A stretch of 64,000 bases of DNA from Cadophora sp. MPI-SDFR-AT-0126 (Eukaryota > Ascomycota > Leotiomycetes > Helotiales > Ploettnerulaceae). Numbering within the stretch: position 1 is the stretch's first letter; the number at the start of each line of letters is the position of its first letter. The position numbers and the translations under genes were made by a program. Location: assembly GCA_020747065.1 (NCBI GenBank), contig JAGMVK010000001.1:1364001-1428000 (forward strand), written 5' to 3'. The notes beneath the pieces are model-generated. The model did not search any database, was not told where the DNA came from, and was given only the letters and a program-made list of their open reading frames with translations. This document shows positions 35,665-46,891 of the stretch, piece by piece.

Positions 35665-35923
35665 GTTGGGCGATGGCTGACGCTGGTTGTAGTTTGAAGA
35701 TTGTCGGATGTGTCGTCGAGGTGCACTTGAAAATGAACTCGCTTAGAGCAATTTCTGTCGCTCTTTCCGTGTGGACACTAGAAGCAAAATAGGCCTAGCG
35801 AAGGGAAAGCCCTATCCATATCACGTGAAGTGTGGAGCACGACAATCCGATTTTCCCACATTCAGATTTCGTAGAGCGGACTCACGACATTCGCAATTCA
35901 ACAACCACATCGAATCAGTCAAC
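35665..35923. promoter_or_regulatory. Bidirectional rps5/rps25 promoter with TCACGTGA box
   Basis: The 259 bp between two divergent ribosomal protein genes carry the palindrome TCACGTGA at 35821-35828, the core of Cbf1-type bHLH binding sites. In several ascomycetes Cbf1 helps control ribosomal protein genes; that it does so here is inferred. Confidence 0.6.
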
Positions 35924-36629
35924 ATGGGTATGTACCTCAACTCCATTACATGTGCTCAATTTATCACGGCACATTGCGATACGACTTTCGCGCTTTTGCG
36001 GCTTGCGCAGCGCACCATAGCCGGCTCTCAACCCCTCACCATCAAAACCGCCTCGACCTGCGAATAATCACATACTGACTGTATTTCAGCGCCCGCAAAC
36101 ACCGGAGCAAAGAAGCAGAAGAAGAAGGTACGGACTCCACTCGACTCCAGGTTCCGGAGTTGAAAGATGTCGAAATTTCGAGATGCTCGAATCTGGCACC
36201 GTTTATGAAGAACTTATGCTAACACCCATATACAGTGGTCCAAGGGAAAGGGTCAGTACATCTAGGATTTCGAAATACGCAGAATTTAACCCGTATACAG
36301 TCAAGGACAAGGCCCAACACGCCGTCATTCTCGATAAGGCCACCTCAGACAAGCTCTACAAGGATGTCCAATCGTACCGTCTCATCACAGTTGCCACCCT
36401 CGTCGACAGACTAAAGATCAACGGATCGCTCGCACGGAGATGTTTGGCAGATTTGGAGGAGAAGGGACAGATCAAGAAGGTTGTCGGACACAGCAAGTTG
36501 CAGATCTACAGTATGTTCCTCCCATGGACCGACCTTTCAGAAAGGACAACAGCCAGCCAAGGCTTTGGCTACGATTCGGAACTGGATACTAACAGATGAC
36601 CAGCTCGTGCGGTCGCTGCTGCGGAATAG
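35924..36629 (+). CDS. rps25: Cytosolic 40S ribosomal protein eS25 (RPS25)
   Basis: Five exons: 35924-35927 (ATG plus one base), 36090-36127, 36236-36251 (16 nt, encoding WSKGK), 36301-36510 and 36604-36629, giving 97 aa. The assembled start MAPANTGAKKQKKKWSKGK and the blocks AVILDKATSDKLYKDV, YRLITVATLVDRLKINGSLA and HSKLQIYTRAVAAAE match eS25 throughout, so the micro-exons are needed. eS25 is a small-subunit head protein with a role in IRES and non-canonical initiation in other eukaryotes. An intron right after the start codon is typical of fungal ribosomal protein genes and often carries expression signals. Confidence 0.93.
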
Positions 36630-37408
36630 AGGAGTTCTCTTTCTGTTTCTTCGATGTCATGACCAGCCACCCTTCTTTCGATAACGAACCAAACATGGGC
36701 TAGAGCGAACGGGTATGGGTTGGGCATTTGCAATGGGCATGGGATTTGATTTCACGGTGTAGCATATCAAAATCGAACTGCTTCGCAACTGCATACTGGT
36801 TATTGAGGAATCCAATGACGTGACACGGCCTTTGATACTAGTTAGATTTGGCGGGAATGAGCTGTCTGGACTACGTGCACACCACTTCAATCACCAAGAT
36901 GCAGGAAACGAGCAGGAGACCAACAAGGAATCGAAGTCTTTACCAAAGCAGATCATCACAACGAACGAGCTAGCAAGAGCAGCTGCAGATTTTCTTATAG
37001 GCGCTGGAAAACCAAATATAAAACGGCTCGAGCAACCTCAGCCTCACCAGGATGAATCTACTTCATACATTTCGGATCCCAAGCCATTAATTTCGAACCC
37101 GCTCGCATTCCCTCGTATGGTTCATCGTGCTCTTCGAAGTAGAAAATGCAGCCAAGCAATCCATCTCAAACTTAGCAATTCGGCACATCCAAGTGGCTCA
37201 TCCTGTCTCCTCTCAACCCCACACTTCACGAGGCTAAGTGACGACGCCGAGGCTAATGTAAATAACACCACCTAAACCACATCCCATCGCAACTCATCAC
37301 ACTCCTCTACTTCTCCTTTACTTCTCCTCTCTCCAGTCTATCTCTCTCTCTCTCATCAATTGAGCCACAATTTCCCTCTAAATCCACACACAAAATATTC
37401 ACGACACG
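36630..37408. other. Intergenic between rps25 and the MAPR gene
   Basis: An open plus-strand frame at 36820-37275 starts at GTG and has no motif, so I do not call it. A TCTCTC tract near 37340-37355 lies in the probable leader of the next gene. Confidence 0.4.
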
Positions 37409-38340
37409 ATGTCGTCCGCAGAAACTACCCGCCAGCGCAGAAAGGATGCTCCTGTAGCCAAAGCTACAGAGAGAGTCGAGAAAGCTTCCCTAGCAGCGCG
37501 CGCCAAAGCAGAAGACAGCGCTTTCAGCTTGACGGATGCAGCACGCACAATTGTTTTCTTGGTACTGGCTAGTAGTGCGCTGAGTTATTTCGTAACGAGG
37601 GAGAGCTTTACGTGGGGTGTTAAGAAGCCGAGTTGGGCGACTGTTGCTGGTGTTAAGAGTTTGATTGTGAGTTGTCTTTTCATTTTACTTATAGTTCTTG
37701 TATTTCCAGTTGGAGTCAATGGGATTGGGATTTGTATTGAAGAAACAATGCTGATTGGAGCTATCCAACTACAGGCCGGCCAACAAGCCCTCACGGACTC
37801 CGACCTCAAAGCTTTCGACGGCAGCGACCCAACCAAACCGATCTACCTCGCCATCAACGGCACCATCTACGACGTCACTGCCGGTGAACGACACTACGGA
37901 CCTGGTGGTAGCTACCATTTCTTTGCAGGCAAAGACGCCAGCCGAGCCTTCGTCACGAACTGCTTCGAGGAAGATGGGAACCCTGATCTTAGAGGTGTTG
38001 AGGAGATGTTCATGCCGATTGATGATAGGGAGGTCGACATGCAGTATACGAGTGGACAGTTGAAGGCCCTGAAGGAGCAGGAGAGGAGACAGGCGAAGGT
38101 TGAAGCGTATAATGCGTTGAAGCACTGGTGAGCTTCTATCCCCCTTTATTTTTGTGAAGTGTACTGGATGGAGCTGATTGCGTCGGATATAGGGTCGACT
38201 TCTTTGCTAATAACCCGAAATACCCTAAGATTGGGATGGTGAAGAGAGAGCCGGGATGGGAGAAGAAGGGTCCAGTCAAAAAGCTGTGTAAGCGTGCTCA
38301 GGATGGCAGACAGCCGCGAAAGGCGCCTGCTGGGAAGTAG
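37409..38340 (+). CDS. Membrane-anchored cytochrome b5-like heme/steroid-binding protein (MAPR family)
   Basis: Exons 37409-37666, 37775-38127 and 38193-38340 give 252 aa. A basic N-terminus and one transmembrane segment (about 47-62, RTIVFLVLASSALSYF) precede a cytochrome b5-like domain of the membrane-associated progesterone receptor type: LKAFDGSDPTKPIYLAINGT, IYDVTAGERHYGPGGSYHFF, AGKDASRAFVTNCF. Tyr127 is in the position of the axial heme Tyr of MAPR proteins, in place of the His pair of true cytochrome b5. Relatives (Dap1, PGRMC1) bind heme and support P450 enzymes of sterol synthesis, usually at the ER. The basic C-terminal tail (EKKGPVKKLCKRAQ) is extra. Function is inferred from the family only. 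Confidence 0.85.
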
Positions 38341-38858
38341 AACTTCTGCAACAAGCTCTGGAAACATATTTCAGAGTATGGATGGTTAGAAGGATGGAAA
38401 GGAAGAAATGGGTATGTATGGATTATAAAATTGGCTGGAGTGATTGTGCTTACTTGGTTAGGAATGGGGATTTGTGTATACTTAGATGGTGGGCAGGAAA
38501 AGGATTGGGTTTCGAAGGAATGGCTTTCACTGGAGACATGGTTATCAGTGATGTTTTGCATGCGTTTACAAGGATACTTAGTAAAATTTTAGCATCGTGT
38601 CCGCAGAAGTGTCAACATTCACATAAGCGAGGCCGATGTCATGAAATCGATGGATGATAAATAATTGATTCTTCTCTCTGCCCCCTTTTCAACAGCTTCG
38701 AATATACATCCCTTCCTCCCGCCAAATATTTTCCTACAGTATTTACACGTCCTCTCCCTGGCTCAGTCCAAGCCCACTTCACCCCATCCTGCCAAATGAT
38801 ACAACATTCCACCGCACACCACCCACCTCTTCCATCCCCAACCCAACAATCTCTCTAC
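38341..38858. other. Intergenic, convergent 3' ends
   Basis: Between the MAPR gene and the minus-strand secreted protein gene; presumably both 3' UTRs. No other feature seen. Confidence 0.4.
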
Positions 38859-39323
38859 CTAAACAGCAGCAGTCAATGTAATCCTCCCCGTCACAGTACT
38901 AAGCGTAGTCGTCGGATTTCCAAGCCCAGGTCCACCATCACCTGGGATACAAGTCGTGTCCAGTTTCGAGTAGGGAATGCTTCCGACGCAGCGTTCCCAG
39001 GCTGGGCTTTTGCCTTCTGCCATCACGCATATGGCTTGGTTGTCATAGAATTGGTACCTGTTTGAGTGCTTAGCTTTAGCTTTGAGTATCTAGGAGGGGA
39101 TGGTAAGAGGGAAGGGGAAGAGGGTTGGAGGGAGATGGGAGAGGAGGTGGAAAAGTAAGGTGAAGAAGGAAAAGAAAGAAACTTACCAGGTGCCGGATTG
39201 GTAGATACAGCAGCCTTTGGCGTATGTGACTTGATTTGTTGGACCGCCAGCTACACAGGCATCTGCTGAGACGAGTGGGAGGAGCAGGGCCGTTATTGAG
39301 AAGAGTGTTGAGAGGAACTGCAT
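38859..39323 (-). CDS. Small secreted cysteine-rich protein
   Basis: Exons 39323-39187 and 39057-38859, joined at TG/G (Trp46), give 111 aa. A clear signal peptide (MQFLSTLFSITALLLPLVSA) would be cut before DAC at 21. The mature chain has six Cys (23, 38, 39, 56, 69, 82) including a CC pair, so three disulfides are possible, and ends in a Ser/Thr-rich hydrophobic tail (TTLSTVTGRITLTAAV). Size, secretion and Cys content fit the broad class of fungal small secreted proteins, some of which are effectors or surface proteins. No named family recognised. The second exon is easily missed because it has no ATG of its own near its start. Confidence 0.75.
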
Positions 39324-42140
39324 CTTGAAGATATGCACTTGGCTATTGTCGTTGGAGTTTATGAGGAACAATATTTCAAGCTAAATAAATCCCCTTATGA
39401 CTGACGATAGTTTTGGGATGAAGATGTTTTAAGATCGACAAGAATGATAGGAGAGAAGCAGACAAGATGGGGTCCACACCCTCTTTATGAACCAACCTCG
39501 GAGGCAAGAATCTTGAACCCGTGGAAGCGAAGGCAGTAGGGAGGCAAAGAAGCAGAAATGCAGGAACAGGAGATCAGGACACAAGCAAAAACGGACAGAT
39601 AATCTCCCTTCGAACTGGCTATATGCCATGCTAGCCATCGACCTACCTGACATCTCTCGCACTGGCGATTGGCCTCCAGAAAGCAAGCACTGCAATCTCT
39701 GCTGGTATTCTCATGAGATGTCTATTCGAATCTAGACGCACGTAGGCCGAAGGTGTGCTCTCCCCGCATCTCTCCTCCATCTCCATGCTTGATAGAATGC
39801 TTGCTAGACTGGGGAAGACTAGGAAGCAGAGACCGAAATAGCATACTGTTCAAAAGCTTCGGGCCTTCCCAATGCCACTCTGCATCGGCGATGCATCGCC
39901 TGATGCATGTTGATTTTTAGGACTCGCAAGCAGAGTAACATTCGCAGTGGCGACTTCTCCCCCTCTCCAGAATGTACGTCCACTCCATTCACTTGAGCGC
40001 CAAAGATCTCAAGAGAGAAGAGCTTTCGGATAGCGGCCCCTTTCGCTCCGGTAGCACTGGCTTATCCATTGGCTGGGAAAGCAAAGACAAATATATTGAA
40101 GTGCTCAAAGTTTGTGGGAAGGGAGAAGAAAGGAGGATAGAAGTGGATAAACAGAAGACTGGATATTAATCAAGGGTATCGGCTGATGGAAAGAGCGAGG
40201 GAAGTGGTGCTGAGGAAACGGGATGGGAGAAATGTTTAATTTATATCGGCTATGGTCCATATCAGCCGGTTGGACTGTTGGACCTGCTTTCGGAATGAAA
40301 ATCGCCTTGAGCCCTCCTTGAGGGGAAATGGACTGAACCTGGGAGGGAGACAGGCGAGATAAATAACCGTGCATGTGAGTGAACCCAATCCAGATATCTG
40401 GAAGGTTGCGTGCGTTGCTATGAATAGAAAACAGAATTTTACTTCGTCTGGAACATGAAGAGTTCTGACAGGGCAGTGGTGAGTGTGCATAGCCTTTTTG
40501 TTGACCTGCAGCTGGCCTGGACCTGACAGAGATCGGATGAGCAGATTGGAGATCTGGGGGAGAGGTTTTGAGAGAATTTGATTGGAGATGGGATGATGGC
40601 ATGTCAAAATGAAAATGAAAGCTTCCGAGATCTGTGCAGGGACTCACTACTCTATTCTTACCTACATAACTCATGAGACGAATTCGGAATGTTGCGCCCG
40701 GTTAGCAGAGGATATGTCAGGCCAAGCTTTTGGATATATTAACCACTGTATGATGCCGTGAAATATGTTTGCCGAGTTCAAGATTTTGCAGAGGGGCGAG
40801 AGAGAGAATAATCTGGCATGTTGGATGACCTCGCAACAAACGAGAGCAGGAAAGGTTCTCGTCGGCATGGTCGTTTCCGAAATTGCTGCTCCTCCTCTGC
40901 CCAGATGTTTCTCCAAGACCTTCATCATCCACCAGAGTCTCGCTGATCTCTTTTCAAATCCTTAAGCTTAATCCTAAGCCTCAACTGCAAAACCTCCTGC
41001 GACAGATCAAAAGCTTCAACGTCCTACACGTCGCCCATGAACACCAAATGGCCAAGCCTCAGGAGTGGATCATTAATAACCCTATTTCTATTTGACCCAC
41101 CTCTCACCCCCTTTTGCCAAGCCGAAACTTTCTTTGCACCTCAACGCGCATCCGCCAGCAGCAACAAGCGGCTTCAAATCTCGAAACGGGGCTGGATTTG
41201 GGATTTTCACCCCATTTTTTGTCTTGACTCCTCCGATGTTGGCCTGTCATAATTTCACAAAGTCAAATGGTGCTGCCCGCTGCCATCGGATGTCACAGTC
41301 ACGGGGGTTGCAACCCCAGTCGCTGAAACTCGCATGGTTTTGCAGGCGTCGCGACTGAGACGCTTCCGTGCTTCATCGTCCTCGCTTGGCCGCATCAAGG
41401 TCGTTCCGGTCAGGTCAGTGAGCGCATGCACGGCCATTGAAGGAAATTTCGATGGTAAGGTAAGTGCAATCTTGAAGGAAAGCATTATGGATGACTTCAA
41501 TAAATCAAATATTCAAGTGGATTTGGAAGAGTAGGGAAGAGGTGGTGAATGCGCATCGTTTGTCTGTTCAACAACCGAGTTTTCTGTATAGCTTCATCTT
41601 TTTGCGCGCTTGAACGGCCGCCAAGAAGTCTGTTCAACCCAGCGCCGAGTGCCATCCAATGTTCCATGTCTAAGCGCTACAATCCATTTTTCTGTTTGAG
41701 CCACGACCAAACACGTTTCGCCAGCCAGCCCAGTCCGACATCACCAAGGCTTGCACCAGCTGGCAAGCCTGCTTCGATGTCTCCCTTCACTCAAAGTCCT
41801 GGCCCGAGAGCTGGAACAGCAAGGGTCAGTCCCATCGGAGATCATTCAAGCGGGTTGCGGGTTCCTTATTTATGCCTTGCGATGCCCCCCGTCCCAAAGA
41901 AGCCCGGCCCTTTCTCTCGATTACTTTCTTCACCATCTACCTCCATTCCGTCCGCTCTTCATTCTGTTTTATTTATTCTCTCATCTCTATTCTTTTAACT
42001 TTTTGTATTCCACCCCAATACACTCACTATCTTTAATTGTCGGCCAGTACGACACGAGCGCTAGACGCCTTTATTTCTTGCAAATCATCAACAGACACAC
42101 ATTCGTTATCTAGAGATCAGGATCTTCTTAAATCTTCAAT
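39324..42140. other. Gene-poor intergenic region, 2.8 kb
   Basis: No gene supported. Short frames lack motifs. The last 150 bases before 42141 are T/C-rich, typical of a highly expressed fungal leader. Confidence 0.4.
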
Positions 42141-42956
42141 ATGCAATTCACATCTTTCGTCCTTTCGGCCCTTAGCATTGGCTCTGCCCTTGGTAAGTCA
42201 TGCCGAACTTCAAATCCAGATTTCAAATTCCAGCGCAATTACTTACAATATCTACAGCTCAAGCAGGTGTCACCGTCCATGTCGTCCGCGTCGGATCTAT
42301 GAACGGCTCCCTAGCATACTACCCCAACAACATCAAAGCCGCAGTAGGAGATATGGTCCAATTCCAATTTGCGCCCAATAATCACACCGTCACACAATCC
42401 ACCTTCGACGCACCTTGCCAGCCCATCGCCGCAAACTCGAACGTCACAGGCATCTACTCTGGCTTCATGCCCGTATCAGCAAGCTCGACCACGACCCCAA
42501 CATACACCATTATGATCAAGAACACTACCCCAATGTGGCTGTACTGCTCGCAAGGAAAGCATTGCCAGAATGGAATGACCATGGTTATCAACGAGAAGTG
42601 AGCATTACCCCAGTCCATTTCAACGACAATTTCAATTCTCGAGTTAACACAACTAACACACCCCCAGCTCCACCTCCCCTAAGACCCTCTCAGCATACCA
42701 AGCCCTCGCCGCAAAGGCAACCGTCAACCTCCCCGGCACCGCCGTCTCCGGCGGCTCCTCCAACTCCAGCACAGGCACCGGTTCTGGCTCTGGCTCTGGC
42801 TCTGGCTCCGGAACAGAGACCGGAACCGGGACTTCTGCATCTGGCACTTCCGCACCACAAGCCACCAGCTCCGGCTCAGCAGCTCACCACGTCCGCGCTG
42901 GCGATGCTATGGGTCTTGGTGGTCTGTTCGCCGTTGCCATTGCGCTGTTCCTGTAG
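42141..42956 (+). CDS. Secreted cupredoxin-fold, Ser/Gly-rich, probably GPI-anchored protein
   Basis: Exons 42141-42192, 42258-42597 and 42668-42956 give 226 aa. A signal peptide (residues 1-18) is followed by a plastocyanin-like domain (VTVHVVRVGSMNGSLAYYPN, AAVGDMVQFQFAPNNHTVTQ). Type 1 copper ligands are all present: His60, Cys114, His119 and Met124 (CSQGKHCQNGM, spacing C-x4-H-x4-M). A Thr/Gly/Ser linker with repeated SG units leads to a hydrophobic C-terminal tail (GLGGLFAVAIALFL) without basic end, the layout of a GPI anchor signal. This is the fungal extracellular serine-rich protein family; members are cell-wall or surface proteins, sometimes induced during infection or fruiting, with biochemical role mostly unknown. 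Confidence 0.88.
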
Positions 42957-43755
42957 ATATGATGCACACCGTGTATCTCAATGGCTTCCTTTTGTTTTTC
43001 ACCGAGCCGAGAAGTCTGGTCTAGCGACACGAGACTTGTTTTCTGTTTATCTTCGCTTGGGGTTGTCTGTGGACACTGGAGTAGAGGAGAAGGGAGAGAG
43101 AAGGCCGTATATATGTATGCGTTGGGCCGCGATGATGATGTCTTAATTTGAGGGTGAAAGGATGGGCTTGGGACGAGGAGAAAAACCTTTATGTATAGTG
43201 AAGCGCGATTCTTGATGACGCGGATAGGCACTTGGTTCGGTTCTGGGAATGATAAGAATCCAATAGATGATTATGCATATTACTTCACTGTTGGTTTGTT
43301 GACATTCGCTTGTGCTCGCTGTTGATTCCTTGAATGCTTTAGAACTATATGCAAGTCAAAAGTGTTATCAAGGAGTTGGAAAACGAGACAATACTTCGCC
43401 TTTCTAGACGGCATTAAACTTTTATAGTACATATGGTTACTGTATTTGGAGGTAACTGTAATTAGATTTATTTCTTACTCAAAAGACTATCATCTCTTGT
43501 GCTGGGCACTGCCACAGGCATCTTAGACACTGAGCTACTCAATTAGGACCTCGTATCTGTAGGTGTACCTGATATCTTGAACAGTAGCCCTTGTCCATTT
43601 CTGCATTCACCATCAACTTCAAGTGTCGCTATATATCAAGTAAAAGTCGAGTATAAAATCCGCCAGAGCCAGACACCAAACTCCTAATCCCATGCCTAGA
43701 ACGCCACCACGTCACTCCACAGTGACAGTACTACTGCTTCAAATTCCATAAACCC
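42957..43755. other. Intergenic, convergent 3' ends
   Basis: Between the cupredoxin gene and the minus-strand MHF2 gene. No other feature supported. Confidence 0.4.
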
Positions 43756-44490
43756 TCAAAAGTCCAAAATCAACTGCGGCGCCAACCTCTCCAAATCTTC
43801 CACCTCAAGATACGCCCCATCCCCTCCCTCCACCACGTCCCCACCACCCACGCCCCCATCCTCCCACCCATGCTTCTTCTCATAATCCGCCCTCGTCAGC
43901 CCCTCCCTCACGAACGTCTCGATATACCGCCCCACAGCCGCATTCGCATCCTTGCTCATCCGCGTGTTCTCGTGCTGGAAGAAGCCGTGGAGGAGCACGT
44001 TGATGAGGTCTGGTGGGATGGAGGTTTGTCGGTTGGATATTAGGGATGTGTTAGGCTCTTGCTGAGGGTTGTTGGAGGTCTTGGTCTTGGTTTTGCGTGC
44101 GGATGGGAGAGGTTGGCTGGAGAATGGATCGTCGTCGTCGTCTTCTGCTGCGCTACCTTCTGCCTCGCCCATTTCTACGTCCTCCTCCTCGTCGTCACTC
44201 TCAACCTCGTCTTCGTCATCGCTGGCGATATCTAACACCGTACTCGCGTTCGAGACTCGCGTTTTCGTGAAACCACTTGTACGCTCTCTTTCCTTCTCTT
44301 TCGTCCTGGAAATGGGTGTTGATTTTGGTTTGGATTTTGAGGGTTTGTCGAGGGTGTTTGTGGATTTGCGCTTTGTTGTTGTGGTTGTGGAGGGATTGTT
44401 CGTGGAGCCTTTTGGACGGCCACGAGATTTGGCGCCGGGTAATGGGGCATTGGATGTTGGCCGTGGAGGATTGAAGGGTTTAGGTGGCAT
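43756..44490 (-). CDS. mhf2: MHF2/CENP-X histone-fold protein with long N-terminal extension
   Basis: Single exon, 244 aa. Residues 159-244 match CENP-X/Mhf2: PDLINVLLHGFFQHENTRMS, AVGRYIETFVREGLTRADYE and the terminal LEVEDLERLAPQLILDF, with a Gly-rich insert (213-225) before the last helix. Mhf2 pairs with Mhf1 (CENP-S) in a histone-fold tetramer that works with the FANCM/Fml1/Mph1 helicase in fork repair and at the centromere. Typical Mhf2 proteins are about 80-100 aa; here some 155 residues precede the fold, holding an AT-hook-like RGRPKGS (23-29), Lys-rich and strongly acidic segments (SDDEDEVESDDEEEDVEMGE). Whether the extension contributes DNA binding is inferred. Confidence 0.85.
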   Translation of the reverse strand: MPPKPFNPPRPTSNAPLPGAKSRGRPKGSTNNPSTTTTTKRKSTNTLDKPSKSKPKSTPISRTKEKERERTSGFTKTRVSNASTVLDIASDDEDEVESDDEEEDVEMGEAEGSAAEDDDDDPFSSQPLPSARKTKTKTSNNPQQEPNTSLISNRQTSIPPDLINVLLHGFFQHENTRMSKDANAAVGRYIETFVREGLTRADYEKKHGWEDGGVGGGDVVEGGDGAYLEVEDLERLAPQLILDF

Positions 44491-45229
44491 TGCTGAGGCT
44501 CTCGATTTCAGTTTGTAGTGTGAGGGGAGATGTTGTACGGTTCTCGAGCGCGAGGGGTACTGATTCCTTGTCCACCTTAGAAGAGGTTGGTCGTCAATTG
44601 GACGATCAAAGTTTTGGGCGAGAGGGGCTTAGGGTCATATGCGTATTGTTGTGTGATGGATCTTATGGGTGTGGTGAGAGGTGCGGTTATTGCGTTGAAG
44701 TCTTGGTGTACGACGCGTTGCGAAGAAGACGCGAGGTTGTGTGATGACATTCCGCGTTTCCACGTGATAGAAGTTATATTCCGTGGAGTTTGAGTTCTGT
44801 GTGGAGACAAAGGTATGTGAAGCTCAGAAAGAAGGCTTATTGACGACTAGATAGTGCGTGATCTCGATAGGTACTTTGGGGGCAAAGGAAACCACGATGT
44901 TGATACAGTTCACATCAAGCACTTCGATGCCAATATGGAAACAATACGGAGTAAATCAACATTCTTTCTACACCTAATTACAGTAAAGTAGTCATAAAAC
45001 CCCGCAATGGAGAGAACAAAATCAAAAGACAGCCAAACACCTGGCCTGGGTACCATCCTTAGTTTAATGAAGCAGCAGAAACGCCAGGTGCGATGCTGCC
45101 CGCGAAAGAAAAGCAACCGCCCTCGATCATTCATATCCAACCTTTCTTCAATCGCTCGCTCGAAATGAAATATCAGACGTCAAGCTCGTCTATCTCTCGC
45201 TCACTCGCTGGTTGCACAGTTATATGACG
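44491..45229. other. Intergenic between mhf2 and the coiled-coil gene
   Basis: Contains the mhf2 promoter, with CACGTG near 44760, and the 3' end of the coiled-coil gene. No gene seen. Confidence 0.4.
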
Positions 45230-46891
45230 TTACGATCTAGCCTGGCTTCTGCCTCTTACTCCACCACTTCTGATCGCCGGTGCGCTAATATCTCGTCTTG
45301 ACCCAGCGCCTTCTATCATCTGCTTCCTAGGTGTCATCGTCCCCTGTGCTAGACTTCTTGCTCGACCTCTTCGCTCGCGGATTTGTGCTAGGGCTTCTTC
45401 GCGAGACATGGTAGGGCTCAGTGCCGGATTGAGAGCCGCTGGGAGGATGGTTGGGGGTGTGAGATCTGGTGGATTGGCGAGCGGAATACGTGTAGTTGTA
45501 CTGATTGTGTGGAACGTGGGTACCATTGATTGCTTGATGGGACTCTCTTCTTCGGTCTCTGGAACATCTTGAGACATCTGGGTTATTGTTGTATCGTTGT
45601 CACCGTCTTCGGTGCGCGCTGGACTTTGAGGTGCGTCGAAGAGGGAGAGAAGTGATGTTCTGGTGTCGGAGATGAGAGCTGCTGCAGGTGGCTCGCATGA
45701 GGGAGTTCGCGCAAACGATCGGGGTTCTTCCTGCATAGGGTGGGTGATTGTTTTCTTCGCTGGTGAGATCCATGGGGATTCCTCTGGTGCAGGAGATTCA
45801 GTTCTGAAGATGCCTTCGGCTGGGATGAAGACTGTGCTTGATCGACCAATCTGTATCTTCTCCTGGGGAGGTGCCGAGGCCGCAAGCTCTTTTTGTGCAG
45901 CCTTCGAGATGCAGCAGTTCATGCGGCACTCTAACTCTAGAAACTCCACTCGGTCGTGTGCTCGGTTCGCTCTTTGTTGCTCCCACTCCATGAGCATACG
46001 CAAGTTGTCCAACTCCTCCTCGCTCGCAGCAGAAGAAGTTATCGTAATCATGTCCAAGGATTTGCGGGCCTTCTTTGGGCTGGCAAATTCATCGTCCTCT
46101 TTCAGTGTCGGTAGTGGTATTCTTCCTTCAGCAGCAATTCTGGCAATCTCCTCATTCTGCGCAATCGTCCTCAATGCATCACGCTCTTGTTCCACCAATT
46201 TCAGTTGTTCCTGAACCTGCGACACCTCTTCTTGGACTCCGACAAGCTGGTATCTAGCAGCGAAAGCTTCCTGTTCGCGCTTAATACTGCGCTCCTTCTC
46301 TTGTTCCAGATCTGCCTGTGCCATTTTCATCGCATTGCGCGCCGACTTCAATTCCTCTTGTAGCTTCACGACCGCCGATTGTGACTTAAACGACTCTTTG
46401 CGCGCTCTCCGGATCTCTTTCTCCCATAGGGTCTGCGTATGCGCGTGTGTTTCTTTGGCGCGGCCATAATTCTCCTATAAGACAATCAGTAACAGCCCAC
46501 AATGCGCCACAAGTAACAGTTGACTTACCATGACATTTTCTAGTCTCTCGCCGACTCTACGTTCTCTCTCTTTGCCCTCTTCCACCTGCCTCCGAAGCGC
46601 TCGTGTCTCTTCTCTATATCTCCTCATCTCACTCTCTGCCTCCTCCCGCCCCAGCATCGCACGCTTCAGCGCCGCATCGTTCGCTTTTCTCTCCAGCTGC
46701 TTTCCTTGAAATGCCAGAGAGTTGAAAGCAGCTACCTTTTCGTGCACGCTGCTCTCCCTCGAATGACGGTGTGGGCTCCCCGAAGGCGAATCGTCGAAAA
46801 TAGTTGAAGCTCGCTGCTGGTTGACGCGTTCTGGAGATACTTGGAAGAGAGGCGTCCCTGGCGACCCAGGAAATTTGAAATTCGGATCCAT
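45230..46891 (-). CDS. Coiled-coil protein, possibly spindle pole body/spindle associated
   Basis: Exons 46891-46529 and 46474-45230, joined in phase 0 across a 54-nt intron, give 535 aa from MDPNFKFPGSPGTPLFQVSP. The frame also has an ATG at 47038 that would add 49 residues of ordinary-looking but low-information sequence. Residues from about 50 to 260 are a near-continuous coiled coil (ENYGRAKETHAHTQTLWEKE, QEEVSQVQEQLKLVEQERDA). A second short helix (EELDNLRMLMEWEQQRANRA) follows, then a disordered tail with SP/TP sites and a conserved-looking C-terminus (SREEALAQIRERRGRARS, TPRKQM, RRDISAPA). The architecture recalls filamentous-fungal spindle pole body or spindle-poison-sensitivity proteins such as SnaD/Scp3; I am not certain of this. 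CDK-type sites suggest cell-cycle control. Confidence 0.75.

Noticed and set aside
36820..37275. 151-codon plus-strand frame between rps25 and the MAPR gene
   Set aside because: GTG start, no domain, and it runs through sequence expected to be promoter.
44069..44518. 149-codon plus-strand frame over MHF2
   Set aside because: Ser/Leu/Val low-complexity shadow of the acidic and Lys-rich MHF2 segments.
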